Shown: piece after piece, positions 10,299-20,884 of the stretch
How positions within the stretch are numbered: position 1 is the stretch's first letter
How the letters are laid out: every line of letters begins with the position of its first letter
Assembly (NCBI GenBank): GCA_037042915.1
Contig: CM073197.1
Coordinates: forward strand, 3,534,001 to 3,598,000
Direction of reading: 5' to 3'
Source: Auricularia sp. M13
Taxonomy: Eukaryota; Basidiomycota; Agaricomycetes; Auriculariales; Auriculariaceae
Length of the DNA stretch: 64,000 nt
Notes under the pieces: model-generated
What the model was told of the DNA's origin: nothing
What the model saw: only the letters and a program-made list of their open reading frames with translations
Database searches by the model: none
Translations under genes and position numbers: made by a program

Positions 10299-11720
10299 TC
10301 AAGCATCGTGGCTAGGAAGGAGAACGACGGCTCCAGAGGACGAGACAAACCGAACATCATCAGCGCGCGCGCCGAAGATGCTGCGGACGTCGCTGGCGGA
10401 GAGGCTGAAGCGGGCGTCCTCGAGCGCGGCAACAGTGCGGAGGGCCGGGAGATGGACGAGGAGTGAGATGTGTGCGGGAAGCACGGCCGCACCGCCCGCG
10501 GGCGCCCGCAGGAGACCGACCTTGGTCAGCCCCATCGGCACGCACGCGGGGAGTGGCGTCCCGGCGGGGCAGATGAGCTCCTCCAGCACGGGGCACAGCG
10601 CGATGTACGCGGCGATCGTCGCCGCGTCGAGCCCGCCGCCGTCGATGCGCAGCGACTTGAGGTCGGCGCCGTAGCGCTTCAGCAGGGCGAGCGTCAGCCG
10701 CGATAGGTCGCTCTCGCCCCGGCGGATGAGTGACAGCGAGAGATGGGTTAGTCGCGGCATGATCCACCCCGACACCATCTCGAGCGCTGCCCGGTCTGCG
10801 TCCCGGATGGACAGCAGGCGTAGCTTGGGCACTAGCACGCGGGCGGCTGCCCGTGGCACGTCTGCCACGGCTGCTCCGTCGAGGCGCAGCTGCTCAAGCG
10901 CTGGATAGTGATTGAGCATGCGCTCTAGCTTGCGGGGATCGTTGGCCGTCGCGTCGGTCCAATGCAAAGCCTTCCATCCCCAAACATGCCCGCGCGGGCC
11001 TTTGAGAATCCTCGGTGCGCCGGAGGGAAGAATGCCAGAAAGGTAGACGAAATGAACGGCGCTGGCATTCGGCACAAGAAGAAGAATGTTGGTGATCTGC
11101 AGCAAGCTGGCCTCCACGTCGTTATATGGCACGTGAATGGCGAAGGCGACGCGCTTGGTGAACCTGCCAAGTTCCGGACGGCGCGACAGCAGCTTGCACA
11201 GGCCGCGCACTTGTGCGGGGCTCTCTGGAGCGAGGTATTCGTAGAGAAACGGAGTCGCCAGGTCCCGCCACAGCGAGCACACTTGAACCAGTGCTCGTTT
11301 CGTTCGTCGTACACTCAACGGCTCGGTTGGAGGAGGCTCGAAGTCCGAAGTTTCAGTTGAGTTAAGACCAGGAACCAAGGTGGCCAAGCGCAGGATACGC
11401 CACCATAGTTCGGTGGGCAGGCATTGGCTATCATGTTGAGGTGTGAGGGGACTGGGTTGCAGCCGCTGTCGCCGAGGAGGATGAAGCAGACCCGGATTCG
11501 AGTGCGCTGGGAGCACAGAGGGAATGGCAACTCGCAAGCTAAAAGGGCGCTTCGGTCTAGGCGGAGGTGGGCCCGGTGGCTGCTCTGGAATTTCAGTCCA
11601 GTGCCAGTGGGACGTTGACCAGTCGCGCGGGGCGAGCAGGCTCGATGGCCGCCCGCGCTCGGGATTCTTGTGCGGGAGGTAGCGTGGGGGGTTGTGCGGA
11701 ACGGGAGCTGGGGCAGGCAT
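10299..11720 (-). CDS. F-box protein, single exon
   Basis: A 473-aa protein. Residues 1-95 are Pro/Arg-rich and probably disordered. The F-box helices start at about residue 100 (CLPTELWWRILRLATLV) and continue with RTKRALVQVCSLWRDLATPFLYEYL, the usual fungal F-box signature. The rest carries LRR-like segments (LEQLRLDGAAV, LRLLSIRDAD, LTHLSLSLIRR, LKSLRIDGGGL). Such proteins are adaptors of SCF ubiquitin ligases; the substrate cannot be predicted. The frame is open throughout. An alternative start further inside (about residue 95) would remove only the disordered head. Confidence 0.85.
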   Translation of the reverse strand: MPAPAPVPHNPPRYLPHKNPERGRPSSLLAPRDWSTSHWHWTEIPEQPPGPPPPRPKRPFSLRVAIPSVLPAHSNPGLLHPPRRQRLQPSPLTPQHDSQCLPTELWWRILRLATLVPGLNSTETSDFEPPPTEPLSVRRTKRALVQVCSLWRDLATPFLYEYLAPESPAQVRGLCKLLSRRPELGRFTKRVAFAIHVPYNDVEASLLQITNILLLVPNASAVHFVYLSGILPSGAPRILKGPRGHVWGWKALHWTDATANDPRKLERMLNHYPALEQLRLDGAAVADVPRAAARVLVPKLRLLSIRDADRAALEMVSGWIMPRLTHLSLSLIRRGESDLSRLTLALLKRYGADLKSLRIDGGGLDAATIAAYIALCPVLEELICPAGTPLPACVPMGLTKVGLLRAPAGGAAVLPAHISLLVHLPALRTVAALEDARFSLSASDVRSIFGARADDVRFVSSSGAVVLLPSHDA

Positions 11721-12160
11721 GGGAGAGAGAATGGAATTGCCGGCACCGTCTGCGGCGCGGCCTATTAAGTATGTGGGGTGAGTGTGTGCAGCGCCTCAGA
11801 GAGCGAAGTCACAAACGGAGACAAGGCGAGCACAGCATGCACAGCCGCCCGGTGATAAGCGCCGATAACACCGGCATGTTCCTGCCAACGGCGTGGACGG
11901 CGCAGCACTGAGCTCCTTTCAGGGTCGGCCACGAAATCGGAGTGTAGGAAGTGCTGCATCTCCGCAGCGCCGTGCTCTGTCCCAGGGAAGACAACCGGTG
12001 CAAACTGACCGCATATGCGAAGGTTTATGACAGCAAAGTCTGTAACACGAATGCTTCTGATCTAGGCTAGACAGGATTTCAGGGACAAAGAAAGGCATGG
12101 AATGAGCTGTGCCTTATCGTGGCAGCCGCCCCTCCTTTATCCATTGATCAGCGAACTATA
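11721..12160. other. Promoter region of the F-box gene
   Basis: No ORF of coding character. It lies between the F-box start and the MITE at 12161. Confidence 0.4.
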
Positions 12161-12768
12161 CACCGGGGGCAGAGGCCGTAATAGCATACCGTATGCTATT
12201 ACCTTGATAGCATACGCAAAACATACGGCTCTTTGTGCCACGCTCGGAAAACAAAATCTTTTGGCCTCACAATGCAATTATAATTGACGACCTCACAAGT
12301 TCCGGCAGTCATTGCGACCCCATCAGGCCAGGATTCCTGCTACTTTCGATAGCTCTACATAACATCAATACTGCAAGGATGACAGACTCAAAGGCGAGCC
12401 CACTATATTTGATGGCGCTGAGCCCCCTCTCAGCTGCAAGCCTGACGAGGAATGCTAAAGACTATTGTCACTACACTTGCTGTCTGCTAAGTGAGTGGTT
12501 TGCACATCAGTCATTGCGCTTTTCCTATCAACATTGATCCCTTGAGGGCTATCCCGTCATACCATACGGAGGTGCACCCGAGCAATGGGTTGTAGGGTGC
12601 CCGAAGGATGGTGAGGTATTCTCAGTTCCAGCCTGAGTGGCACCTCCGATGCCTCGTGGAGGCTCCATTGTGCCGTCCGAGAGCCCGTGTGGCACCAATT
12701 CCATGTGTTTTGCGTATGCTATCACGGTAATAGCAGACGGTATGCTATTACGACCTTTGCCCCCGGTG
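12161..12768. mobile_element. MITE, 608 bp, about 80-bp TIRs, 3-bp TSD ATA
   Basis: Both ends read inward CACCGGGGGCA, then GGYCGTAATAGCATACCG, and stay similar for about 80 bp (12161-12242 against 12687-12768 reversed) with roughly 10 percent mismatch. ATA duplicates flank it at 12158-12160 and 12769-12771. A near-perfect palindrome sits inside each TIR (GTAATAGCATAC paired with GTATGCTATTAC). No coding potential. The 3-bp target duplication fits a non-autonomous PIF/Harbinger relative, but its TIR differs from the element at 185, so the two are not the same family. Confidence 0.85.
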
Positions 12769-13430
12769 ATAACCAAATCGTTTTGTACGTTGGACACGAC
12801 GCTGCCACGAGGTTCAACTCCACCGCCTCCTCGAAAAAAATCCACAGGCCATACGATACCCCAGGTGTATGAGACCTCTGCTTTTCATATGATTGGAAGT
12901 CCGTGTGCAAGAAGCTTCTCTCTTCTCGGGGGCTGAGAGTCCTGCATCGCTACTAGCGGGGTGACGCGGTGCTCCGCTGAACGGTCCCGTATTCATGGGC
13001 TGAACGCCGTCTAATCCCGTGTCTACGGTATATACAGTGTTGTGTCTTAAACCCCACGCTGTAGAGGCGCCCCGTGTCAGGAGGTTAGACTAAGCCAGCG
13101 AGAAATCTGAAACATTCAAGCGTGGCTACCTTGCGCTGGCTGGCCGGCCCATTGAGATTTGAAACAGAGGCCAACAAGTTGAGATTTGGAGGTTAACTGG
13201 GACCTGAGACCCGAGGGCGTTCGTCAACGTGCAGTGACATGCACTGGCAAACTCAGATCGAATGGAAATATAAGCATCTGCCAGTCATGCAAAGGTCCGA
13301 CGCAGGCAATTCATTGGAGGATGTCTATAGTTATACCGTAGCGTAGGGCAAGTGCAGGTCAGTGGTTCAGACTAGTGATACAGAAAACGGTGCTGCGACG
13401 ACGAGAGAGTCACTGTAGCTCTATCGGTCC
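12769..13430. other. Intergenic, no gene recognised
   Basis: Non-coding sequence between the MITE and the RecQ stop codon; the last 100 bp are probably its 3' UTR. Confidence 0.4.
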
Positions 13431-16053
13431 CTATCTCTTCCAAGAGCCTCTTGCTCTCTTCACGGGGCCGCCGCGATAGCCGCCGCGACCCCCTCCCGCA
13501 GATCCGCCACGCCCACCGCCATTGTACTTCCTCTTCGGGGGATCAGGGACTGCAGCGGGGGTGACTGGAGGACCGTTCGGGTTCGCCGCCTTCCAGATGG
13601 CGACCTCCTCTTCGCAGCGCGCGAGAATCTCCTCCCAGCGGTACTCGGCCATCGTGCCAAACGCCGGGTGCTTGCTCAGCTTCTCCGCTGTGATGCGCGG
13701 GCTGGTGATGCCGAACGCGACGCGCGTGAGGAAGCGCGCGTCGTCGCGCACGGGCACCGCCGCGAGCACCTCCGCGAAGAGCGCCTCGCTGAACGGCGGC
13801 GGGTTGTACGCGTACGTCGTCGCGGGCTTCCCGCCCGCCTTGCACACCGTGCAGTTCCCGCACGTCGTGCCCGCCGCGAACGCATTGGTGTCGCCGAAGT
13901 AGTCTGCGAGGTTCGCCGGGAGACACTTAGGCGCGGACGCCCACTCCAGGACCTTCCCCATCCGCGCGACCTCAGCGTTCTCGCGCTTCAGCATCTCCTC
14001 GAACATGCGATCCGCGACGTCGTTGATCTCGGCGTCGTCCTTGGGCAGCTCCTTGAGCACGTGGTACCGATTGCGCCGCTGGCTGGGCTTGAGGTTGATT
14101 AACCCCACGTCGCTCCATTCGTTCAGCTTGGCGACGACTTCCTTGCGGTCCAGCTTGTAGCCCGTCGCGGCCTCGCCGACGTCGATGTTGAACCAGGACT
14201 TGGCCAGCTGCGCGTGCGCAAGGATGGCCTTGGCGGGTTTCGAGGGATCTGTCGTCGCCTTTTCGTATGCGGGGTAGTTCGCAGCGTACTGGTAGACGGC
14301 ATATAGAGGGGTGATGGCGCGAATGAAGCCGAAGCGCAGTTCCAGTTGGGCGTAGAGCAGACCAAGGGTTACGTCCTGCGCATGCAGAGGGTCAGAGGGG
14401 CCAGGTTCACATCGTAAATGCAGATAGCGAGACATACGCGAATGTCCAAATCGTGCGAGACCCGGTAGGCGTTAATCTCGAGCACGTCGTGCTTCTTGAT
14501 GCCCTGGCCGATGGCCTCGAGGCACGTGTGCTTGACCATGGCGCGCACAGACTCCTTGGACGGCGTGTTGCCGCGCGCAAAGTTCTCGAGAATGCAGCGA
14601 TCGCCGGTATGCAGGAAGAGCGTACATGTTGACGGCTTGCCGTCACGGCCAGCACGTCCAACCTCCTGTGAATAACCTGAAGATGTTTGAGACCTGCGCT
14701 CTCAAAATCACAGGGGAGTCACGACCGACCTTCCAATGTCTTTGGCAGGTTGAAGTGGATGACGTTGCGGATGTCAGCTGGGTGCATATCAGGACGCCGA
14801 ACTTTGCACGAGATCGCGGACAAGACCTTTGTCGATTCCCTGTGAACAAGGCATGTCAGTAATGGCTGCCAGGCCGCAGCAGCGAACGACTCGCCATTCC
14901 GAACGCGATAGTTGCACAGACGACTGCGTCAGGCGAGGCCATGAACCATTCTTGCGTCGCCTTGCGAGTTCCCGTGTCCATGCCCGCGTGGTAGAAACGC
15001 GCCTTGATACCCATGCTTGTCAGTGCATTCGCCACGTTCTCCGTATTCTTCTGCGTGGTAACGTAGATGATCGTCGGTCCTGGCGAAGCCCTGAGTAGCT
15101 TGGCCGCGCGTTCAATGCGGATTGAGCCTTCGGCGTCCATCGGGATACTGTCGATGTCCAGGTGAAGACTGCAACTCGGTCAGCAATTGCTCAATTTGCT
15201 CGCAGCATTGCACGAACTTGGCGCGGTATGAAGGCGTGCGGAAAACGCCATCGACCAGGTCAATTTTGAAGGCGGTCGCGATGTCCAGTGCGACTTTCGG
15301 GGTGGCGGTGGCTGTCAGACATAAGACGCGGTTCACATGATTTTCTTCCACGAAGCGCGCAATCTTCAGATAATCTGGTCTGATAGCATGTCAATGTCAA
15401 TACACGTACAAGTGGGTTCAGAGAGTAAGACATACCTGAACGCGTCTCCCCACTCTGAGACACAGTGGGACTCGTCCACAGCAAGTAGTTCGATGGTGAA
15501 ATCGCCTATGAGGGCCATAAAGCCTTCCATATTCAACCTGGAATGCAGGTACAGCATCAGCGGAGACACTTGATATATTTTCAGGCTGGCGCACCTCTCG
15601 GGAGCGACGTAAAGCAGTTTCAATGTACCATCGCGCAGCGACTGAACTGTAGTTTTGTACTCTTCTTGCGATTGCGAAGAGTCAAAACGCCCAGCATTAA
15701 TTCCCTTCCGCACGAGGGCGTCGACTTGGTCCTGAAAACTCGTCAGGTTCTAGGTGCTTAGACACCTGTCATACTTGCCTTCATCAGAGCAATGAGCGGG
15801 CTAATGACAAGCGTCAAGCCAGGAAGCATGAGTGCTGGCAACTGGTAGCATAAGCTTTTACCGCTGCCTGCATGGATAATGCTCGTAAAATGGGCTGCAC
15901 TGGGTAAGACAGCGACGTACCAGTTGGCATGACAGCCAAAGCATTTTTGTTTTCAACAACCAGACGTTTAATGACCTCGGCTTGCTTTCCGCGGAAGGCA
16001 GTAAGACCAAAGGACGACGTCAGATGTTCGAGCGCGGTGTCCATGCTGGCCAT
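13431..16053 (-). CDS. RecQ-family ATP-dependent DNA helicase
   Basis: 3'-5' helicase of DNA repair and recombination. Ten exons fit by phase: 15921-16053, 15779-15867, 15595-15731, 15436-15537, 15218-15379, 14895-15174, 14827-14839, 14730-14777, 14438-14676 and 13431-14375, giving 715 aa. Motifs in order: Q-motif region [10 protein letters not shown], Walker A MPTGSGKS (about 41-49, split by intron 1), [11 protein letters not shown], Walker B box LAVDESHC (about 140), [31 protein letters not shown] and [12 protein letters not shown]. The RecQ zinc site (CLP...CGNCTVC) follows. The C-terminus is RGG-rich ([18 protein letters not shown]), which may bind nucleic acid. Introns 2 and 6 use GC donors (GCAAGT, GCGAGT). 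One exon is only 13 nt. No HRDC domain is evident, so it is shorter than BLM/Sgs1-type enzymes. Confidence 0.9.
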
Positions 16054-16089
16054 GTTACGAAAATGTGGCGGACGAAACGAAGCCGACGG

Positions 16090-16113
16090 CGGAGTTTTGA
16101 CGTGACAACTCCG
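16090..16113. repeat. 24-bp hairpin motif, copy 1
   Basis: CGGAGTT and AACTCCG arms around a 10-nt loop containing TGACGTGA, followed by CTACTTGACTT. It lies 37 bp upstream of the RecQ start codon. Confidence 0.7.
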
Positions 16114-16489
16114 CTACTTGACTTACCAAAACCCGATGGGCCGTCTTCAACGCGACGCATTGTAAAATGTGAGCTTTGTGCTATTTTGATCGAAATACTT
16201 GATGCATAGCGCTGGCAGAGCCTGCAATAGACGACCTTCCAGAGTGTTCACGATGCGTGCTGGCCAGAAGCAAGGACGTTGGTACGCAATGCATACCCCT
16301 TTAAGAGTCAAAAACGTTGTGCTGTACGTGCGCATCATACGTAATACAGAACTCGGCATCGCGATCGGTACGTCCCCTCTTTTATTCAAGAACGATTTCA
16401 TCCTTCTCTCAGGCTGCTAAAAATTCAACAGAGCAACTTATGGGCCCAGCGCTCCTCAGACTCGAATGCATTATCTATAGTAAGCTGAA
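16114..16489. other. No gene recognised
   Basis: Between the hairpin and the GH105 fragment; no similarity to upstream parts of the GH105 gene was visible. Confidence 0.4.
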
Positions 16490-16757
16490 GCAGCTTTCGT
16501 GCGAAGCGCGCGTATGAGTTTCTCGTCAAGACGTTAACTTCATCAACCAGAACCAGGACGGAACGCTCAGCTACAACGGTACCGTCATCGTTGGCCATTT
16601 GGACTACGAAACTTTTGAGTCCTACATCAGCGAGGTTATGCTGGATTTCTTTGATTATATGCACTGAGACTGAGTGGATAAACAGCGTATCGACTTGAGC
16701 GATGTGAAGGGCACGGCGCCGTTTGTTCTTGCTTCTTTGAAGTATGAGAAGCTCTGA
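16490..16757 (+). pseudogene. C-terminal fragment of a GH105/GH88-like hydrolase
   Basis: This stretch encodes, with a frame change near 16530, AYEFLVKT then QDGTLSYNGTVIVGHL and, after a degraded intron, DVKGTAPFVLASLKYEKL and a stop. It parallels the end of the intact gene 2 kb downstream (AYEYLADT, ADGTLNWNGTVIVGSL, DLKGAAPFVLASIEYEKL). No N-terminal or catalytic part was found upstream, so it is a truncated tandem duplicate, probably dead. Confidence 0.8.
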
Positions 16758-16871
16758 AAATCTGTGCACATCTGAAGCCAAAAATATGTAACAGAACAAG
16801 AAGCAATTCTTTTTAGTTTCTCCGCATGCCGCTTTCGAAGACAAAAACTTGATAAAACTCGTCGCGGAGCT

Positions 16872-16895
16872 CGGAGTTGGGGCATGACAACTCCG
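16872..16895. repeat. 24-bp hairpin motif, copy 2
   Basis: Same arms as copy 1 (CGGAGTT/AACTCCG), loop containing GGGCATGA, followed by CACCTTGAACTT. It lies about 115 bp after the stop of the GH105 fragment. Confidence 0.7.
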
Positions 16896-17329
16896 CACCT
16901 TGAACTTCAGGTTGACGTTCATGCGCTCTGCTGCTTTTCATCGACAGTTCGCCATCCGGCCTCCGCCGCTTGAACTGCTGCTTGCTCCAACGAGCGACGG
17001 GCCTGATCTAGAACCGCTCGCTGCGCTGACGGTGCCTATTCCCGTACTTTGCGGGATCCGCCAATTATCCGCCAGTTCGTGCTCGTTCAATGCCCGACGC
17101 CCTGCTTGAATTCCTGCCCATCAAGCGACACGCTGTGTCAGCTGGACAAGTCATCGCTCCTGGATGTTCTGCGGTCAGACGGGCCGCCCGGTGCGCCATG
17201 TCATAGGACCAGCGCCGACATGAAGCTTCCTGGTCACTGGTCGCACACGCCGCGCTGGCTCCAGCTCGGAAGTCCAATAAAAAGCATCGTTCTTGCGCCT
17301 GCATCACGATGCTCAGTGCTCAATCCACC

Positions 17330-18727
17330 ATGCGACTCCTCGCCTCTCTGGCATTCGCGCAATGCGCCCTTGCGCTGGTCCACCCGCGTTTCAAGCGGCC
17401 GCTCTCGACATGGATGGCTGACTCGGTGATTGCGCGTGGACAAGGCCACGGGCTGTCGTCTTCCGGCACGCCGCAAGTCTCGTATGAGCACGGGACGTTT
17501 CAGTCTGCTCTTCGGCAGCTGTACGGTGTAACGGGCAATGCTTCCTATTTGGCTTGGATCCAGAGCGGGATCGACAATGTCGTGCTGCCGAATGGTACTG
17601 TCGGCGCTACCTACAACATGTCAGCATTTACGCTGGACGATATCAGGATTGGCCCATCCTTCATCAAGCTGTACGTCGCTTCGTCAGTCTCAATGTTACC
17701 AAAAGCTGAACACGTGCAGGTTTCAGAGCACGGGCGATGTCAAATATAAGAAAGCTGCAGAGGAGTATCGCGTGCAGTTGAACCACCAGCCGCGCAATAC
17801 GCAAGGTAAGCACACTTCTCAATCTAGCATTCGCCTGACAATTCCTCGAAGGCGGCTTTTGGCACAAGTTGCGCTATCCAGACCAGGAATGTCGACGTGT
17901 CATCCCGTCGTCACTCGCCAGTCTAACGTCGCATTACAGATGTGGCTGGACGGTTTATATATGGGTGAACCCTTCTACGCCCTTTACGCTGACGTCTTCG
18001 AGAATCACAACAAGACTGCGCTCGACGACCTGGAGCACCAATTCGCGCTCATCTGGGCGCACTGCCGCGACGCGAAGACGGGCCTGCTGCGCCACGGCTA
18101 CTTCGACCTCGCCGCCAGCCAACGCAGCCCCGTGCCCGTCTGGGCGGACCCTGTCACGGGCGCGAGTCCGGAGGTGTGGATTCGTGCGGTGGGCTGGTAC
18201 GTCGTCGCGCTAGCCGACCTCCTCGCGCCTCCGGACAACATCCCGAAGACCCACCCCGCGTACAAAACACTGCTCGCGCAATACGCCGCGCTCGTTCCGG
18301 CGCTGGCGAAGCAGGTCGACCCGAAGACCGGCGCGTGGTGGCTCGTGATGAGCCAGCCTGGCCGCGCAGGGAACTACATTGAGAGCTCCGGCAGCTCGAT
18401 GTTCGTCTACGCCATGCTCAAGGCTGTTTCTGCTGGCCTCGTTCAGGACCGCAACGGCGCGATCGTAAAAGCGGCGAAGCGGGCTTACGAGTATCTGGCT
18501 GATACTTTCGTGATCAAGAACGCTGATGGCACGCTCAATTGGAACGGCACTGTCATTGTTGGAAGCTTGGATCAGGACGGGACGTTCGATTATTACATCA
18601 AGCAGGTGAGTACCGTCTATTCGTATCTTGGGCGAATGCTCAATGCAGGAACTAGCCAATCAACCTCAACGACCTCAAAGGTGCGGCACCGTTTGTGCTA
18701 GCCTCGATCGAGTACGAAAAACTGTGA
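17330..18727 (+). CDS. Secreted GH105/GH88-type unsaturated glycuronyl hydrolase
   Basis: Family enzymes hydrolyse unsaturated rhamnogalacturonan or glucuronyl oligosaccharides left by pectin lyases. Proposed exons: 17330-17670, 17720-17805, 17852-17898 (or 17886), 17940-18605 and 18656-18727. The start at 17330 gives a signal peptide (MRLLASLAFAQCALA); an upstream in-frame Met at 17309 would put seven residues before it. Landmarks are GTPQVSYEHGTF, SAFTLDDIRIGP (Asp pair), GGFWHKLRYPDQ, MWLDGLYMGEPF with a likely catalytic Asp, and the terminal DLKGAAPFVLASIEYEKL. The donor of intron 3 reads CAG|GAATGT instead of GTATGT. Splicing may use a GT 12 nt later, adding four residues, or fail, so function is uncertain. 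Confidence 0.8.
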
Positions 18728-18756
18728 TGCGTCCTTTCGATTGTCAATTCTATCAG

Positions 18757-18780
18757 CGGAGTTGTGACGTGTCAACTCCG
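18757..18780. repeat. 24-bp hairpin motif, copy 3
   Basis: Arms CGGAGTT/AACTCCG, loop containing TGACGTGT, followed by CGTGTTGACTT. It begins 30 bp after the GH105 stop codon. Confidence 0.7.
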
Positions 18781-19202
18781 CGTGTTGACTTAAAATCGCT
18801 TCCCTGCAGTACAGGTATCTTACTGGCTGGCTCTGGAACGTGCGTCTGAGTGTGTAACGCCGCATTCGCCAAGCTCCGCGAGTTCACGGGTGTTTATACG
18901 ACCTTAACGTACGGAGCTCTCGAGTCTCAACACAATGTTGTCAAGTCAGGCGGAAGACCCGAATCTCGTTCGCCATGTTCAAATTGTTACGTCCACATCT
19001 AGCTTCACCGTTTCTGTCTCGTCATCGCCAGCTTGAGACTGTCATTACTGAGTGCTCCTTTAGTCGCGGGCCGGTGGGCCCGCAATCTAGCGCGGGATCA
19101 GAGCTCGTGCTTACTCACGCCCGCCGATGCTGAGTACAATGTTGTCTGTTTCCACAGCCAGCAGAACGCGCGTGCATTTCTCCTTGCTCAGTATCGACTA
19201 CA

Positions 19203-20884
19203 ATGGCTGAAGCGTGCGTCCTGCAGCATCGCCCGCCGTCGCGCACACTCACGGGCGCTCAGACAGAGTCACTTCCTCGGCGCCAACCCCTTGAACCGGC
19301 TCTCCTTTCTGCGCACAGAGCCCGCGTTCTTCGCAGCGGCAGCACGGCACCCCGACGCGCGCTGGATCCTCTTTGCGGCGGGCGGCAAGCCGCTCGTGCG
19401 CACGTCGCATCTGCATCGAACGACCAAGCTCGCGACGCTTCCGACGAGCGCGCTGCGCGACATCCTGGGCCCCGACCCGCTCTTTGGCCAGGGACAACAG
19501 CCCGGCGAGATCTTTACGATTCCAGAGGGCGCGAAGATGCCTGCGATGGAGGCTGCGCGGCTGCACGGTCCCAGGATTATATTCCTCGGCGTGCTTGACG
19601 AGACGCCCGACGACGAACTGCCGAACGCGGCGAATGGATACGCAATAATTGGCGCGCCTTACTTTGCGCTGGACGTTCAGGAGCGCGACGAGAGCGAGTT
19701 GAATGCGCTCGCCAAGGCACACTCGCAACAGGACGACGAGCTCGAGTTCGTCGATCCCTTCGGCATCTTGGGCGACTTTGAGGGGTTCGAGGCCGCCGTC
19801 TTTGCCGAAGGCCGCAGTATGTGGGACTGGAATTCACAACGAAAGGTCGGCGCGATGAACTTCATCCTGGTCGGTTTACTGAAGTGTTGCACAGTTCTGT
19901 CCAGCATGCGCTTCGCCGGTCTATTCGCTCTGGGGAGGGTGGAAACTGGGTTGCTCGTCCCTGCTTCCCTGGGCAGACAATGGCAGCAAAGCACCGTGTC
20001 CATCCGGGTAAGCTGCCCGAAGCTCGTCTTCTCTGGACTAAAGCTGCGCTGCAGCAAAGGATTACACAATTATACGCATCCGCGCACCGACATTGCTGTT
20101 ATCACCGCCATCATCAGCGAGGAGGGCGACAAGATCCTCCTCGGCCGCAATGTGCGTGATAAAAACTGTGTTCTATGCGTACGCTGACTCCGGCAGTAGA
20201 AGCGCTTCCCATTTCGTGCGCATATTCTTGCCCATCGGCCGCATGCTACTCACGCGTAGCAGCCATGTATTCGACGTTGGCGGGCTTCATCGAGCCAGGC
20301 GAGTCGTTCGAGGACGCGGTCAAGCGCGAGATCTACGAAGAAAGCGGCGTGAAGGTGTGGAATGTGCGCTATCATTCGGGGCAGCCGTGGGTGCGTGTGA
20401 CGCTTTGGTCCGTGGGATTTCGCACCTAACGCACCCTGTAGCCGTTCCCGGCGAACCTGATGGTGGGCTGCTACGCCACCGCAGACACATCTGCGCGAAT
20501 CCGGACAGACCTGGATAACGAGCTCGCAGGCGCGTCCCAGGCCATGGTGTGGTCTGCGTAGCTCGCTGATTCTTTGCAGACGCGAAATGGTTCACGCGCG
20601 AGGAGATCCAGGCAGTCATTGCGCATCCCAAGGGCACGATCATCCGCAAGCGCGAATACAAGACGATGAACGACCTCAACGAGGGCAACATCCAGCCGGA
20701 GAAGGCGACCGTCGGACATGCGCTTGCGCCCGAGTCTGACGCGGCTAACAGCCAGCCGCGCAAGCAAGAAGAACGCGAGAAGGACGCGCCGGCGTTTAGA
20801 ATCCCACCTGTCACTGCGATTGCAGGGGTCCTGATCTCGAACTGGGCGAAGGGCGACGTATCCGAAGGCGCTGCTAAGCTGTAG
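19203..20884 (+). CDS. NADH pyrophosphatase, Nudix (Npy1/NUDT12 type), peroxisomal
   Basis: Cleaves NAD(P)H and related dinucleotides to mononucleotides. Eight exons fit by phase: 19203-19213, 19263-19845, 19895-20007, 20055-20151, 20200-20215, 20260-20390, 20442-20529 and 20580-20884, giving 447 aa. Order: NUDIX-like N-terminal domain (PLNRLSFLR), a zinc ribbon with four Cys (FCPAC...KLGC...APCPS, about 199-235), then the Nudix box GFIEPGESFEDAVKREIYEE (about 282-301). The array SQPMA/QPWPFP typical of NADH pyrophosphatases follows (GQPWPFPANLMVGC). The protein ends AAKL, a PTS1-type peroxisomal signal (AKL). Exon 5 is only 16 nt, and the last intron has a GC donor (GCGCGT). The short first exon (MAEA) is chosen because it joins in frame to QSHFLGANPLNRL. 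Confidence 0.88.

Noticed and set aside
19249-19728. 159-aa minus-strand ORF
   Set aside because: Shadow of Nudix exon 2; high GC codon bias opens several frames.
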